Positions 1 through 9,290 of a DNA stretch of 60,000 bases are shown here, one piece after another. The notes under the pieces were generated by a model. It made no database searches, was not told the DNA's origin, and was given only the letters and a program-made list of their open reading frames with translations. The translations under genes and the position numbers were made by a program. Location of the stretch: positions 88,998,881 to 89,058,880 of the forward strand of contig CM043957.1 of the NCBI GenBank assembly GCA_014529385.2. The letters are read 5' to 3'. Position 1 is the stretch's first letter, and every line of letters starts with the position of its first letter. This DNA comes from Adiantum capillus-veneris (Eukaryota; Streptophyta; Polypodiopsida; Polypodiales; Pteridaceae).

Positions 1-954
1 GGCGAGAGTGGTCTACTTATGATTGCACAATTTGGTACAAACGTTATGCATGAGACTGATGCAAGTCTAGGCTATATCGACGATGACGACGGTGATGACG
101 AAGTCGACCTAAGGGCTGAAATCTGCAATCTTTCTACTGTTGTGCAAAAACACTATGGGCTGAAATCTGCGGCTAGTCCAAAAACGCTGATTTTGGGGGT
201 TGTTTCTGTGGGTCTTTGTTGCTGAAAATCTGCAAGTTTAGGGCTGAAAATTGAGGTTCTTACCGGGCTGAATCTGCTACTTCTTTATGGCTGGATCTGC
301 TGCTCTTCTTTGCTTGGAATCGCCAAGGCTGAACTTGCAAAGGCTGAATCTAGGACCAAAAACGCTAGGCTGATGTTGGACCAAAAATGCTAGGCTGATG
401 GTTTCTGCTGGCAAGGATGCTGATGCAAAAACGCTATTTGTTGTGTTCTTCTGGTGATGGTGCTGATGCAAAACGCCAAGCTGGTGCAGTTCCAAAAACG
501 CTAGTGGAAGGGGGTTTCTGGCGATGGTCTTCTTGCTTGGTGGGGGAAACCGCCAAGGTCCTGTTGAGAAGTTGCCTGCTGAGCTTGGCTCCTGTTGCCT
601 CTTCTGCCAAATAGTGCTAGCTCTAGTTTGCTTATATACAAACTTAGCAAAATTGCCCTACCTACTTTTGCTGGAAAGTCACTTAAATTAATAAGTGAAA
701 AATGCCAAAAATAGGTAAAATAGGTTAAATGCACTGGAAAATTCCCCTGATGGAATGTGATGGATTCTGATGGGAATACTGATGATCATGCTATGTGCAA
801 CCAGAGGATATGCATCTACACTAAGTGACTGGGCATGCACGGTCTACGAATAGACTCACAAAAGTGCAAGATCACTTCTAAATCTAGACTGATTGAACCC
901 TGATCATGCTGTAGCTTGTCCATGGACACATAGGGCTGGATGTGTCACGTGACA
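1..954 (-). repeat. 3' LTR of element A (partial)
   Basis: It matches 3151-4146 almost throughout. It ends at the same 12-bp palindrome TGTCACGTGACA (943-954), which contains a G-box CACGTG. About 230 bp of this LTR lie left of the window. The LTR is rich in short GCTGAAAATCTGC and AAAACGCTGATGC units that make an internal degenerate repeat. Confidence 0.85.
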
Positions 955-970
955 TCCCCTCCTTTTCAAA
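955..970 (-). promoter_or_regulatory. Polypurine tract of element A
   Basis: Read on the minus strand the sequence is AAAAGGAGGGGA directly followed by the LTR start TGTCACGTGACA. This is the expected place and composition for the plus-strand primer of an LTR retrotransposon. Confidence 0.8.
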
Positions 971-1760
971 GTGAGGTACTGGTACCGAACTGTATGGCGT
1001 CGAGAGAGATCGCCAATAGAATCCGGAATCCTGGAAGGGACTCTTCGCCGGCCCACTCCGATATGTGGGTTGTGCAGTACTTGAACTTCATAAAGGTCTG
1101 CAATGCTTGCTTCTTTGGGCCGCGCCGAAAGCGACACAAAGTCCTCCGTGGCTTCTTCAATGCTTCAACTTCGTCGAGAGTCATGCTTCTTTCTTCTTCA
1201 AGAATCTCCATGGCTGAAAATTCTTGAAACCATTTCCAACATAATATCATGAATATACCTATTCCATGTAAAGTGAGTGGAAAAAATCTTGTCGTCCAAA
1301 TAGACTGTGCATGCAATGTAGATGAACAAAGAGACGGAATGCCAAACCGTTCATCACATACACGCCAACAATGAGATCGAATCTTTCGCTTATGATCTAG
1401 AGCAATCAATTGTTGCAATTCACAACGGAAATGCCCATGCTTGGTGCTCATACTTTCATGTGCTCTTTCTACAACTGTGTCATGCCAACGAAGAGACATG
1501 TAATGTGACTTCCTTACATATATACTTTTCAACTTTTCATGAACAATCCGCATACATTCGTGCTCATTCATGAGTGAAACGTGCTCAACGTATAATATGT
1601 CATGCCTAGAAATAGGGATCACATAAAGACGCTGACGAAAATACAGGAAACGATCACGAATGAAACACTCGAACAATGCGTGCTTATCAATCATGCGAAC
1701 ACATAATACTTCCTGTGAGGGTTCTTTGGACCTAGGCTCGAGAGCCAAGATCGGTTCTGC
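966..1760 (-). pseudogene. Downstream part of the gag-like frame of element A
   Basis: About 260 codons are open in the same frame as the upstream gag-like frame and are separated from it only by one TAG at its end. Both sides of the stop carry the same peptide pattern, EPILAxExRSKEPxQ, because about 65 bp are duplicated in tandem (about 1716-1760 and 1780-1826). The protein is basic, rich in His, Arg and Cys, and has no pol motifs. It has no ATG near its start, so it is either the tail of a longer original protein or decayed. The frame closes beside the polypurine tract. I do not recognise a domain. Confidence 0.45.
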
Positions 1761-2453
1761 CTAAATGATCGAATCGTCCTGTGGGGGTTCTTTGGACCTC
1801 GACTCGAAAGCCAAGATCGGTTCTTCGTGATTGATTGAATCTACAACGTGGTTAGCTTCTCTAGAAAAACAATCCACTAACACATCATCCTTGTGAACAA
1901 TCACATCATCTTCATGCAACGCATCATGCTTGTGAGAAATCACATCTTGATCATGCAATTTATTGGCATTCAATTCATCAATCTCATCATTATCATTCAA
2001 ATCATCATGCAAATCCTGTGTGTCTTGCTTTGGAGAAAAAGAGACTGAGAGAGTCTCCTTTTCCCGAATCTCTTGCATCTGTGCCTGAACTTGAGAAAAG
2101 AGTCGCAACATCTCTTGCATTCTTGCTTTGGTCTCGCGATCAAATCTTGCTTGACTTTCTTTTTCTTCCAAGTCGTACTGACGCTCTATGGCTTCCACTT
2201 CTTCTTCGTAGTCACGATCTATGGTTGCCATTTCTTCTTCGTGGGCCTTTCTGTCTGCTCCTCTTGCTTCGCGTTCTAACTTTCTTTCCATAGACAACTG
2301 CTTCAACTCCTCCATAGGAGTTAGTGCAATCTTTGTCGTAGATGGGGAAGGGGGAGGGTTGGAAAAACCTCTTGGTGGGGAAAATTCTTCTTCTCCTCTC
2401 TCATGCTCATCACCTCCAAGCGAAGTATCCATTCCGCTTCGAGTGATGACCAT
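1761..2453 (-). CDS. Gag-like protein of element A
   Basis: The frame encodes 230 residues starting MVITRSGMD, a start often seen in gag proteins of plant Ty3/gypsy-type and derivative elements (family knowledge). A proline-rich stretch (about residues 25-45) is followed by a long highly charged Glu/Arg/Lys segment (about 50-140) predicted to be coiled coil. An acidic Asp/His-rich tail with repeated HKDDV/HEDDV-type words comes next. There is no CCHC knuckle. It is the first frame after the primer-binding site and a 450-bp leader, the normal gag position. The leader contains a run of GGTTCTTGA-like units (2493-2570). The frame stops at a TAG beyond which it stays open. Capsid function is inferred from position and composition only. 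Confidence 0.55.
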   Translation of the reverse strand: MVITRSGMDTSLGGDEHERGEEEFSPPRGFSNPPPSPSTTKIALTPMEELKQLSMERKLEREARGADRKAHEEEMATIDRDYEEEVEAIERQYDLEEKESQARFDRETKARMQEMLRLFSQVQAQMQEIREKETLSVSFSPKQDTQDLHDDLNDNDEIDELNANKLHDQDVISHKHDALHEDDVIVHKDDVLVDCFSREANHVVDSINHEEPILAFESRSKEPPQDDSII

Positions 2454-2908
2454 TCTGAAGTCGTTGGTTCTTGTGATCTTGGGTTCTTAAGTTCACGAGG
2501 AACTTGGTTCCTTGGGGGTCTTGGTTCTTGAGGTTCTTGAGGGTCTTGAGGTTCTTGAGGTTTTCTTTCGCTTGCAAACCGTGTTTGAGAAAGATCTTCT
2601 CTTCACCCGAGTTCTACTCCTTTCTGCGGGCGCACCCCTTGGCAGCCTTGCGCTCACACCAAGGTTGCTTTTTCCCACCTCACGTCGATTGGCCAGCCGC
2701 TAAGTGCACGGTCCGCTCTCAATGAGTGAAAAGAGACACAAGGGGAGGCTGGACAAGCCCTTCTTTCCTGGGATTCCTGTCACTCTTCAAAAACACGATA
2801 AGGAATCGACACGCCCAAGCGAACTTGGGTTCGTGCGACCGCAACAAGCAAAAAAAATTCTTGTGATTCTTGTGGTTCTTTCCTTGAGTGATAATGAACA
2901 CTGCCAAA

Positions 2909-2920
2909 GCTCTGATACCA
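2909..2920 (-). promoter_or_regulatory. Primer-binding site (initiator tRNA-Met), element A
   Basis: The minus strand reads TGGTATCAGAGC, the exact complement of the 3' end of plant initiator tRNA-Met. It lies one base inside the LTR end ...CCTAACA. This fixes the element's orientation and the LTR boundary at 2922. Confidence 0.92.
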
Positions 2921-2921
2921 A

Positions 2922-4146
2922 TGTTAGGTGTAGCGGAATGAATGTTTGCGCTTTGCTCAAGATGAGTGCTCCGAACTGTGCTCAAGGTTCCTTTTGTTCT
3001 TATGAAATGGAGAGCCTTCCGTTCTTAATGAGAGAATGCTATGGTCACAAATAAATTGAATGGACACTGTGCGTGCAAGTGTATGAGACTGAGAGATAGA
3101 GAGAGAAGAGAGAAGTTGTAAAACCCTCCTCCGAAGGCCCCACTCTCGTCGGCGAGAGTGGTCTACTTATGATTGCACAATCTGGTACAAACGGTATGCA
3201 TGAGACTGATGCAAGTCTAGGCTATATCGACGATGACAACGGTGGTGACGAAGTCGACCTAAGGGCTGAAATCTGCAATCTTTCTACTGCTGTCCAAAAA
3301 CGCTATGGGCTGAAATCTGCGGCTAGTCCAAAAACGCTGATTTTGGGGGCTGTTTCTGTGGGTCTTTGTCGCTGAAAATCTGCAAGTTTAGGGCTGAAAA
3401 CTGAGGTACATTAAGGCTGAAAATTGAGGTTCTTACCGGGCTGAATCTGCTACTTCTTTATGGCTGGATCTGCTAGTCTTCTTTGCTTGGAATCGCCAAG
3501 GCTGAACTTGCAAAGGCTGAATCTGGGACAAAAAACACTAGGCTGATGTTGGACCAAAAACGCTAGGCTGATGGTTTCTGCTGGCGACGATGCTGATACA
3601 AAAACGCTATTTGCTGTGTTCTTCTGGCGATGGTGCTGATGCAAAACGCCAGGCTGGTGCAGTTCCAAAAACGCTAGTGGAAGGGGGTTTCTGGCGATGA
3701 TCTTCTTGCTTGGTGGGGAAAACCGCCAAGGTCTTGTTGAGAAGTTGCCTGCTGAGCTTGGCTCCTGTTGCCTCTTCTGCCAAATAGTGCTAGCTCTAGT
3801 TTGCTTATATACAAACTTAGCAACATTTCCCTACCTACTTTTGTTGGAAAGTCACTTGAATTAATAAGTGAAAAATGCCAAAAATAGGTAAAATAGGCTA
3901 AATGCACTGGAAAATTCCCCTGATGAAATCTGATGAAATCTGATGGATTCTGATGGGAATACTGATGATCATGCTGTGTGCAACCAGAGGATATGCATCT
4001 ACACTAAGTGATTGGGCATGCACGGTCTACGAATAGACTCACAAAAGTGCCAGATCACTTCTAAATCTAGACTGACTGGATTGACTGAACCCTGATCATG
4101 CTGTAGCTTGTCCACGGACACATAGGGCTGGATGTGTCACGTGACA
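2922..4146 (-). repeat. 5' LTR of element A
   Basis: The 1225-bp repeat begins TG and ends CA on the plus strand, and its outer end is the palindrome TGTCACGTGACA (4135-4146). It matches 1-954 and, more distantly, 4206-5766. It includes an internal CTGAAA-type repeat region and the TATA box below. Confidence 0.88.
3804..3811 (-). promoter_or_regulatory. TATA box in the LTR of element A
   Basis: The minus strand reads TATATAAG in the middle of the LTR, as expected at the U3/R border. The same sequence is present in the other LTR near 631-638. The transcription start would be expected about 30 bp to the left. Confidence 0.5.
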
Positions 4147-4363
4147 AAAATTCTTGTGGTTCTTTCCTTGAGTAATACAAAACACTGCCAAAGCTCTGAT
4201 ACCAATGTAAGGTGCAGCGGAAGTGAATGTAGAACTTTGCTCAAGATGAGTGCTCCGAACTGTGCTCAAGGGTTTCTTTTACTTACGGAACGGAGAGCCT
4301 TCCGTTCCTTTAGTGAGAGAGTGCAAATGATCACAAAGTGAATGACACTGTGAATGAAGGTGC

Positions 4364-4364
<1 letters not shown>

Positions 4365-4414
<50 letters not shown>
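4365..4414. repeat. (GA)n microsatellite in the LTR of element B
   Basis: About 24 uninterrupted GA units. The A LTRs have only a short GAGAGATAGAGAGAG run at the same place, so the tract expanded after the copies separated. Confidence 0.95.
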
Positions 4415-4417
<3 letters not shown>

Positions 4418-5069
4418 ATACGACACCAGGCTGTTGTCAAACCCTCCTCCAAGGGCCCCTCTCTCTATGGCGAGAGAGGTCTATGCTATTGATTGCACAA
4501 ATCTGGTACAAGGGTCTAGATGCAATGGACTTGCCGACGATGTCGACGAGACGGGCTCAAATTTGAAAACGCTAGGGACTGAAATCTGCAAATCTGCTAT
4601 CTGCTGAATTCTGCAACTGTGTCGGCGAGGACGGCGATGGCGACGATGCGCTGAAAACGCAGATGCTGAAATCTGCGAACAGCGGGCTGAACCTAGAAAC
4701 GCTGGCTGCAATTGCTATGAACTGCTCGCTGAAAAATGCTGGTATAGGTTGCTGAAAATGCTGGTTCAGGTTGATGAAAACGCTGATGCTGGCTGCATTA
4801 AACGTTGGTGCAAGTGCTGAAGTAAAAACGCTGATACAGGCTGTGTAAAAACGCTGATGCAGGCTGATTAGAAAACGCTGGTAGGCTGATCTGCAAACGC
4901 TGGTTTTGTTGAGGTCTTGTTGAGGAGAAATACTAGAGGGCCTGTTGCAAATTCTGCTTGTGCTCTCTTGGTTTCTTCTGCTCTACTGAGTGACAGCCAG
5001 GTTTCTTTTATATTAACTTAGCAAAATTGCCCTACCCAGTTTCCCAACAAAGTCACTTATCGATAATAA

Positions 5070-5545
5070 GTGAAAAATGGATAAGTAGGCGCTACGATTT
5101 TCAGAAAAAAAAATCGGAGCGAATCTTGGTAGATGCGCAGAGAAGCAAGTGGTGCCATGAAGGTCTCGATTGCAGGCTGCAACGCAGAAGGGAGGGTATC
5201 CCGATTGCAGCATGTGGAGGAGAGAGAAGGGAGCGTATACGAATGTAGCATGTGGAGCCGAGGAGCAGATGCGCAGGCAGGATTTGTTTTTTTTAATTAC
5301 ACGACAGGCCCTCCGGAGCAAGTCAGCTGGGCGCTGGAATGGTTATGGGAGTAACAATAGGGTGTTTGTTGGATTGGTGGGGGTTCAAAACCGAAAAAAC
5401 CCTTTTGAAAGGGTAATGAAGCATTCACTTGAGAGGAGCGAAGGAATCTTTGAGAGCTTCTCAGGCACTAATGAATAAAATAAAAGTGGAGCGAGTAGGC
5501 ATGTTAGTACGTCTGAACGATTTCTGTGAAAAATGGATAAATAGG
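5070..5545. mobile_element. 436-bp insertion flanked by 20-bp direct repeats
   Basis: GTGAAAAATGGATAAGTAGG at 5070-5089 recurs with one change at 5526-5545. The other LTRs have this site once. The inserted DNA has no open frame I trust. It contains two roughly 40-bp copies of a GCATGTGGAG-containing unit (near 5200 and 5240) and a segment beginning GGGTGTTTGTTGGATTGG (5359), reminiscent of PIF-type termini. Twenty bases is long for a target duplication, so the mechanism is unclear. Confidence 0.5.
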
Positions 5546-5766
5546 GGAAATGGGTTCTGTGCACTGTAAAACGCTCTTGATGGTTACTGAATGTCATGCT
5601 GATGATCATGTTGTGTGCAACCAGAGGATATGTAACTACTCTTGCTTGGACATGCATGGCCTGCAAACAGACTCACAAAGGTGCCAGAACACTTCATAAG
5701 TTGACCCGAACCCTGGACTTGAAGTAGCTTGTCCACATGCACATAGGGCTAGATGTGCACGTGACA

Positions 5767-6200
5767 ATCACACCTTCTTTTTGGAGCAATTTTGTGAGAA
5801 CCTCTTATAAATAGGAGGCTCGCTCAACCACATTGCAAAAGATTTTCGGGTCCGAACAGACTCTCGTCTGTCGGCACAAGGATTTTGCGACCTTCCGATG
5901 ATTAGTTCCCTTGGCACCAAGGGCATCGGCCAAATGCCTCTATCGATTCATCCAAGTCAATGAGTACGAGTCAATGCACTTGTCATCGCTGAGAGTTGAT
6001 CTTTAAAATGTTCACAATCTTTTGTAGACACCATGGCAACAACCCCTTTGGCACAAAGTTGGCTCTTGTGCACTTTCCCCAAGGCCACCAAAAGCCTAGG
6101 GTATCAAAACGTTGGTCCAAAGGGACTCCTTTTGTTTTCCAGTATATTAAGCGTTTCAAGATGCTTCTCCAACAAGCCCTTTCTCCATCGATGTTGGTGC
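5767..6200. other. Non-coding stretch with a TATA-like box
   Basis: No gene is supported. TATAAATA at 5806-5813 is set in CCTCTTATAAATAGGAGG, which could be a core promoter, most likely of a repeat. Open frames here are short and unlike any protein I know. Confidence 0.3.
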
Positions 6201-6980
6201 GGTACCCTTGTCGAGGCAAAACAAATGGTGCTCAAAGGTGTAGTTCAAAATGCCAGTCAAGGGCAAGCATTTCAAAAAGTTGGCTCATGGCCTCTCGTCG
6301 GGTTGCGCTGCTGTTGGAGGATTTTAGAATGCTGGCTCAAGGCCCTCGTCGAGTAGCACTGCCGTTTGGCTCAAGGCCACCTCCATCGGGTAGTGCGTTT
6401 TCAGAACATTGCAAGAAGCTGTTGTTGTACGATACAATTGCTAGAGCTGGCTTTTTTGGGCAATAGGAGAGTAACTATCACACGCACATCTCTAAAAGTA
6501 AATAGTCTTGACAATTCTATAGGACAATGTCAAGTGCAACAGAATTGAAATGCTGAAGATCTAGACGTTACACTTCCATAAATCTTTAACGGTTCCCTTG
6601 TCGAGGCAAAACAAATGGTGCTCAAAGGTGTAGTTCAAAATGCCAGTCAAGGGCAAGCATTTTAAAAAGTTGGCTCATGGCCTCTCGTCGGGTTGCGCTG
6701 CTGTTGGAGGATTTTAGAATGCTGGCTCAAGGCCCTCGTCGAGTAGCACTGCCGTTTGGCTCAAGGCCACCTCCATCGGGTAGTGCGTTTTCAGAACATT
6801 GCAAGAAGCTGTTGTTGTACGATACAATTGCTAGAGCTGGCTTTTTTGGGCAATAGGAGAGTAACTATCACACGCACATCTCTAAAAGTCAATAGTCTTG
6901 ACAATTCTATAGGACGATGTCAAGTGCAACAGAATTGAAATGCTGAAGATCTAGACGTTACACTTCCATAAATCTTTACT
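6201..6980 (+). repeat. 390-bp tandem duplication
   Basis: 6201-6590 and 6591-6980 are nearly identical, with a handful of single-base differences (for example near 6661 and 6890). The high identity shows a recent head-to-tail duplication. The unit has no convincing reading frame. Confidence 0.92.
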
Positions 6981-7045
6981 TCTTTTTTTGCTTGAAGGTG
7001 TGCTACTTAGCACAAGAGATGGTTCCTTTCATTTCCTTGGGGGAG

Positions 7046-7048
7046 TGG

Positions 7049-7079
<31 letters not shown>

Positions 7080-7210
7080 AGAAGAAGAAGAAGAAGAGGA
7101 TTTTAACGTCGTAGGAAACTATCCGAAGAGACCTCAAAATCTATCGGACAAGAGTTGAACTCAAGACCCGTTATTCAAGAGGGAAATGGCATAAGCAATC
7201 TACCAAACTT

Positions 7211-7252
<42 letters not shown>
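7046..7252. repeat. (GA)n and (GAA)n microsatellites
   Basis: GA runs lie at about 7050-7076 and 7212-7252, with a GAA run at 7077-7094. They bracket the SINE copy, whose tail joins the first tract. Confidence 0.9.
7094..7215 (-). mobile_element. tRNA-derived SINE, family 1 copy 1
   Basis: Read on the minus strand there is an A-box-like TTTGGTAGATTGC, then about 35 bases on a B-box-like GAGTTCAACTC, then GAGGTCTCTTCGGATAG and a tail GACGTTAAAATCCTC. The same 3' body recurs at 29216-29290 and 32122-32390. The split Pol III promoter and tail run against a simple repeat fit plant SINE structure. Confidence 0.6.
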
Positions 7253-7254
<2 letters not shown>

Positions 7255-7285
7255 CCATGGGATCCCAGCCAAACCCTCTCAAGGC

Positions 7286-7468
7286 CCCCCCACCATAGTT
7301 ACCCGGAACGGGAAAGCGGAACGAGGAACGGCAACATGCATGAAATGCCATTCCTTGTTTCAGATACTCACGTTTGAAACACGGAACGGGGATCCGGAAC
7401 GGAAAATTGGGATGGGAACAGGGAACTGGGACCTGAAAATGGCAATTCCCTGTAACTATGCCCTCCAC
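7286..7468. mobile_element. hAT-like MITE (167 bp)
   Basis: Inverted termini CATAGTTAC at 7294 and GTAACTATG ending at 7460 enclose G/A-rich GGAACGGG-type repeats. The flanking 8-mers CCCCCCAC (7286-7293) and CCCTCCAC (7461-7468) match at 7 of 8 positions, the duplication length of hAT elements. It has no coding capacity. Confidence 0.65.
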
Positions 7469-8060
7469 ACCGTTGCTGATGTGGGGTATTTGCTTTTGAT
7501 TGCGTAAATGGAATGTACACATATGCAATACATCAATGTAGACTCTATTCACTCGAACGGCGAATGTCGCCGTTGAAATTCTTCAAGATGAAGCACCTCC
7601 AGGGTTGTCATGCACCTTTGGATCTGTCTCGATGAGGGATTGTTGATGGCTACCAAGGGGTAGATCTCGGGCTGATTTGTCCCTATGTGAAAGGAATCAA
7701 GGGCTGAAAGCCGGCTGCATTTTGCAGCCGATCTATTGTGTAATGCAGGGTTGAAAACGTAGATTATGATGGAGCCGATGATGGACAGCAATGGGCACTT
7801 GATGCATCGAGGGAATGGCCGCGAAGAGGCTCAATGGGCTGTCGAAGTACCGGGCTGCAGCAGGGGGTAGCATTAGCAGGTTCAACACACTTCCGGCGAG
7901 GGAATGGGCTGAAATCTGAAAAATTATTTCTCTACAAGGAAATAAAAGGAACCATCATTTGTGCTAAGTAGCACCATTCAAGCAAGGAGTCAGTAACGAT
8001 TTGTTGAAGTGTAAAGTCCACCATTTGAATTCCGTTGCACGTAACATGGTATCTCCTAGG

Positions 8061-8276
8061 GACAAGTGATAGGGAGTGGGGGCTGTTTTGTGGCTGTGCT
8101 CGACTCTCTGAGGCAGAATTTTTGATTGCTGGTGTCATGTGCGGCCATATTTGGGGGCAAGTGATAGGGACAAGTGATAGAGAGTGGGGGCTGTTTTGTG
8201 GCTGTGCTCGACTCACTGAGGTAGAATTTTTGATTGCTGGTGTCATGTGCGGCCATATTTGTGCCTAGAGATTTTC
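8061..8276 (+). repeat. 108-bp tandem duplication
   Basis: Two copies start with GACAAGTGATAG at 8061 and 8169 and end near GCGGCCATATTTG. Only a few bases differ. Similar open frames in both copies are a by-product of the duplication. Confidence 0.9.
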
Positions 8277-8741
8277 TATCTGTGTCTCTCCTCCACCATG
8301 GCCTTGTGTGTATATGGCATTGCAAGTTCTCATGTGGCAAATCATCATGTAGAAGTCGAGACGGATTCGAGTTCAGGTGTCTATCCGATCAAAGGCAAGT
8401 TTATGTCAGCACTGTATTTTCCGCTGCCTATTATGACATGTTATCAGAGCCTTGATGTTCTGATCACTTTGCTAAATGGGGTAGGCCGATCTGATGCGAT
8501 ATTGGGCTTGATTGAGAGAGAATAATTTTTCTGTACCTCTTGTGCTTTCTTGAGTTGAGGGATAATTTGGGTTTGTGAAGGTTATAGACGGGTTTTTTTC
8601 GAGCAGTGCCTCTCAATCTCAGAAGGGCCAGACATTGCGAAGACTTATTCCCTGCTGTCCACTTTTTTCAATATCGGCAACCGTAGATCCCATGACGGGC
8701 CTTCATTAAATACCGCAGGATTTTGAATGAATGTAGCGGTG

Positions 8742-9080
8742 GATCTATGTAGGAGAAGTCGAACACGAAAAACGGGATCACCATTTCAGTAGAAGCAGTG
8801 CTCAAAGCGGTGGCTTCTATGTAGGAGAAGCAGAACACCAAAAACAGGATCACCATTTCACCGGATGCAGTGGACTTGCCTCGAAGCGTGGGGATCTTTG
8901 TAGGAGAAGTCGAGCACGAAAAACGGCATTGCCATATCATCAGATGCAGTGGACTTGCCTCCACGCTTCATCCACTGAATCCGCTAGAATCGTGATCCCG
9001 TCTTTCGTGCAAGGCAATTCCATTGCATCTGCTGAAATGGTGATCCCATTTTTCGCGTTCAACTTCTCTTACATAGATCT
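8742..9080. repeat. Fold-back cluster of five short units
   Basis: A unit of about 50 bp containing GTAGGAGAAG...CACGAAAAACGGGATCACC occurs three times in direct orientation (starting about 8746, 8818 and 8895) and twice inverted (about 8968-9010 and 9029-9080). The outer copies can pair as a long imperfect hairpin. Minus-strand frames through it show repeated MVIPFFVF-type peptides that reflect the repeat, not a protein. Confidence 0.8.
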
Positions 9081-9290
9081 CACTGCTCACAATCATTCAA
9101 GACCGTGTGGTCTTTAGAGCGATACCCAACGAAGTATTGTAGATCATGCAAAAGGAAAGTCACCAAAATACCCTTGAAATCTGTGGATATTTTAAAAAAT
9201 CCGTATACTTCAGAAACTAGCAATATGCGTTCTTTTCTATTTGCTTATTTCTGTTTGCTCCTTCTCATGTTTCTGATGATGTTGATGCAG

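Larger units (their letters stand above)
1..4146 (-). mobile_element. Non-autonomous LTR retrotransposon A (gag-like only)
   Basis: On the minus strand it has a 5' LTR (2922-4146), primer-binding site (2909-2920), about 2 kb of internal sequence, a polypurine tract (955-968) and a 3' LTR (to 954, cut by the window edge). The internal region holds a charged gag-like reading frame and a broken continuation. I see no protease, reverse transcriptase, RNase H or integrase, so it must depend on a partner element. The two LTRs align along their length but differ by many substitutions and small indels (for example a roughly 30-bp duplication near 3400), so the insertion is not very recent. The target-site duplication cannot be checked because the left end is outside the window. 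Confidence 0.85.
4147..5766 (-). mobile_element. 5' end of related element B (leader, PBS and LTR)
   Basis: Immediately after the LTR of element A comes 46 bp matching the leader of element A, then a second TGGTATCAGAGC primer-binding site (4193-4204) and a third, diverged LTR (4206-5766). The simplest reading is that element A inserted in the same orientation 46 bp into the internal region of B, the rest of B lying left of the window. Unequal recombination between copies is the alternative. Confidence 0.75.
4206..5766 (-). repeat. LTR of element B, with an internal insertion
   Basis: It starts TGTAAGGTGCAGCGG and ends GTGCACGTGACA, aligning with the element A LTR at both ends. It is longer because it carries a (GA)n tract (4366-4413) and about 436 bp (5090-5525) absent from the A LTRs. 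Confidence 0.75.
6924..8040. repeat. Inverted repeat with arms of about 110 bp
   Basis: The arm at 6924-7039 matches the reverse complement of 7935-8040. It includes the exact word GCTACTTAGCACAA and the flanking GCTTGAA and GGTTCC words. The 900-bp interior holds a SINE, an hAT-like MITE and GA tracts. It may be a decayed element with terminal inverted repeats or two opposed repeat copies. No target duplication is clear. Confidence 0.7.

Noticed and set aside
5767-5900. TATAAATAGG region as a possible pararetrovirus promoter
   Set aside because: No viral coding sequence follows; a TATA box alone is too weak.
8035-8340. Similar open frames on both strands with repeated peptides
   Set aside because: The repetition comes from the 108-bp tandem duplication; no domain, splice sites or codon pattern support a gene.
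8247-8525. Open frame from about 8298 (ATGGCCTTG...) as the first exon of the membrane gene
   Set aside because: A donor at 8376 (TCAG|GTGTCT) leaves the wrong phase for the exon at 9291, so I did not include it.
9150-9215. Possible fourth copy of the MULE-like MITE (CACCAAAATACCC and nearby)
   Set aside because: Only one short stretch matches; there is no partner arm or target duplication.
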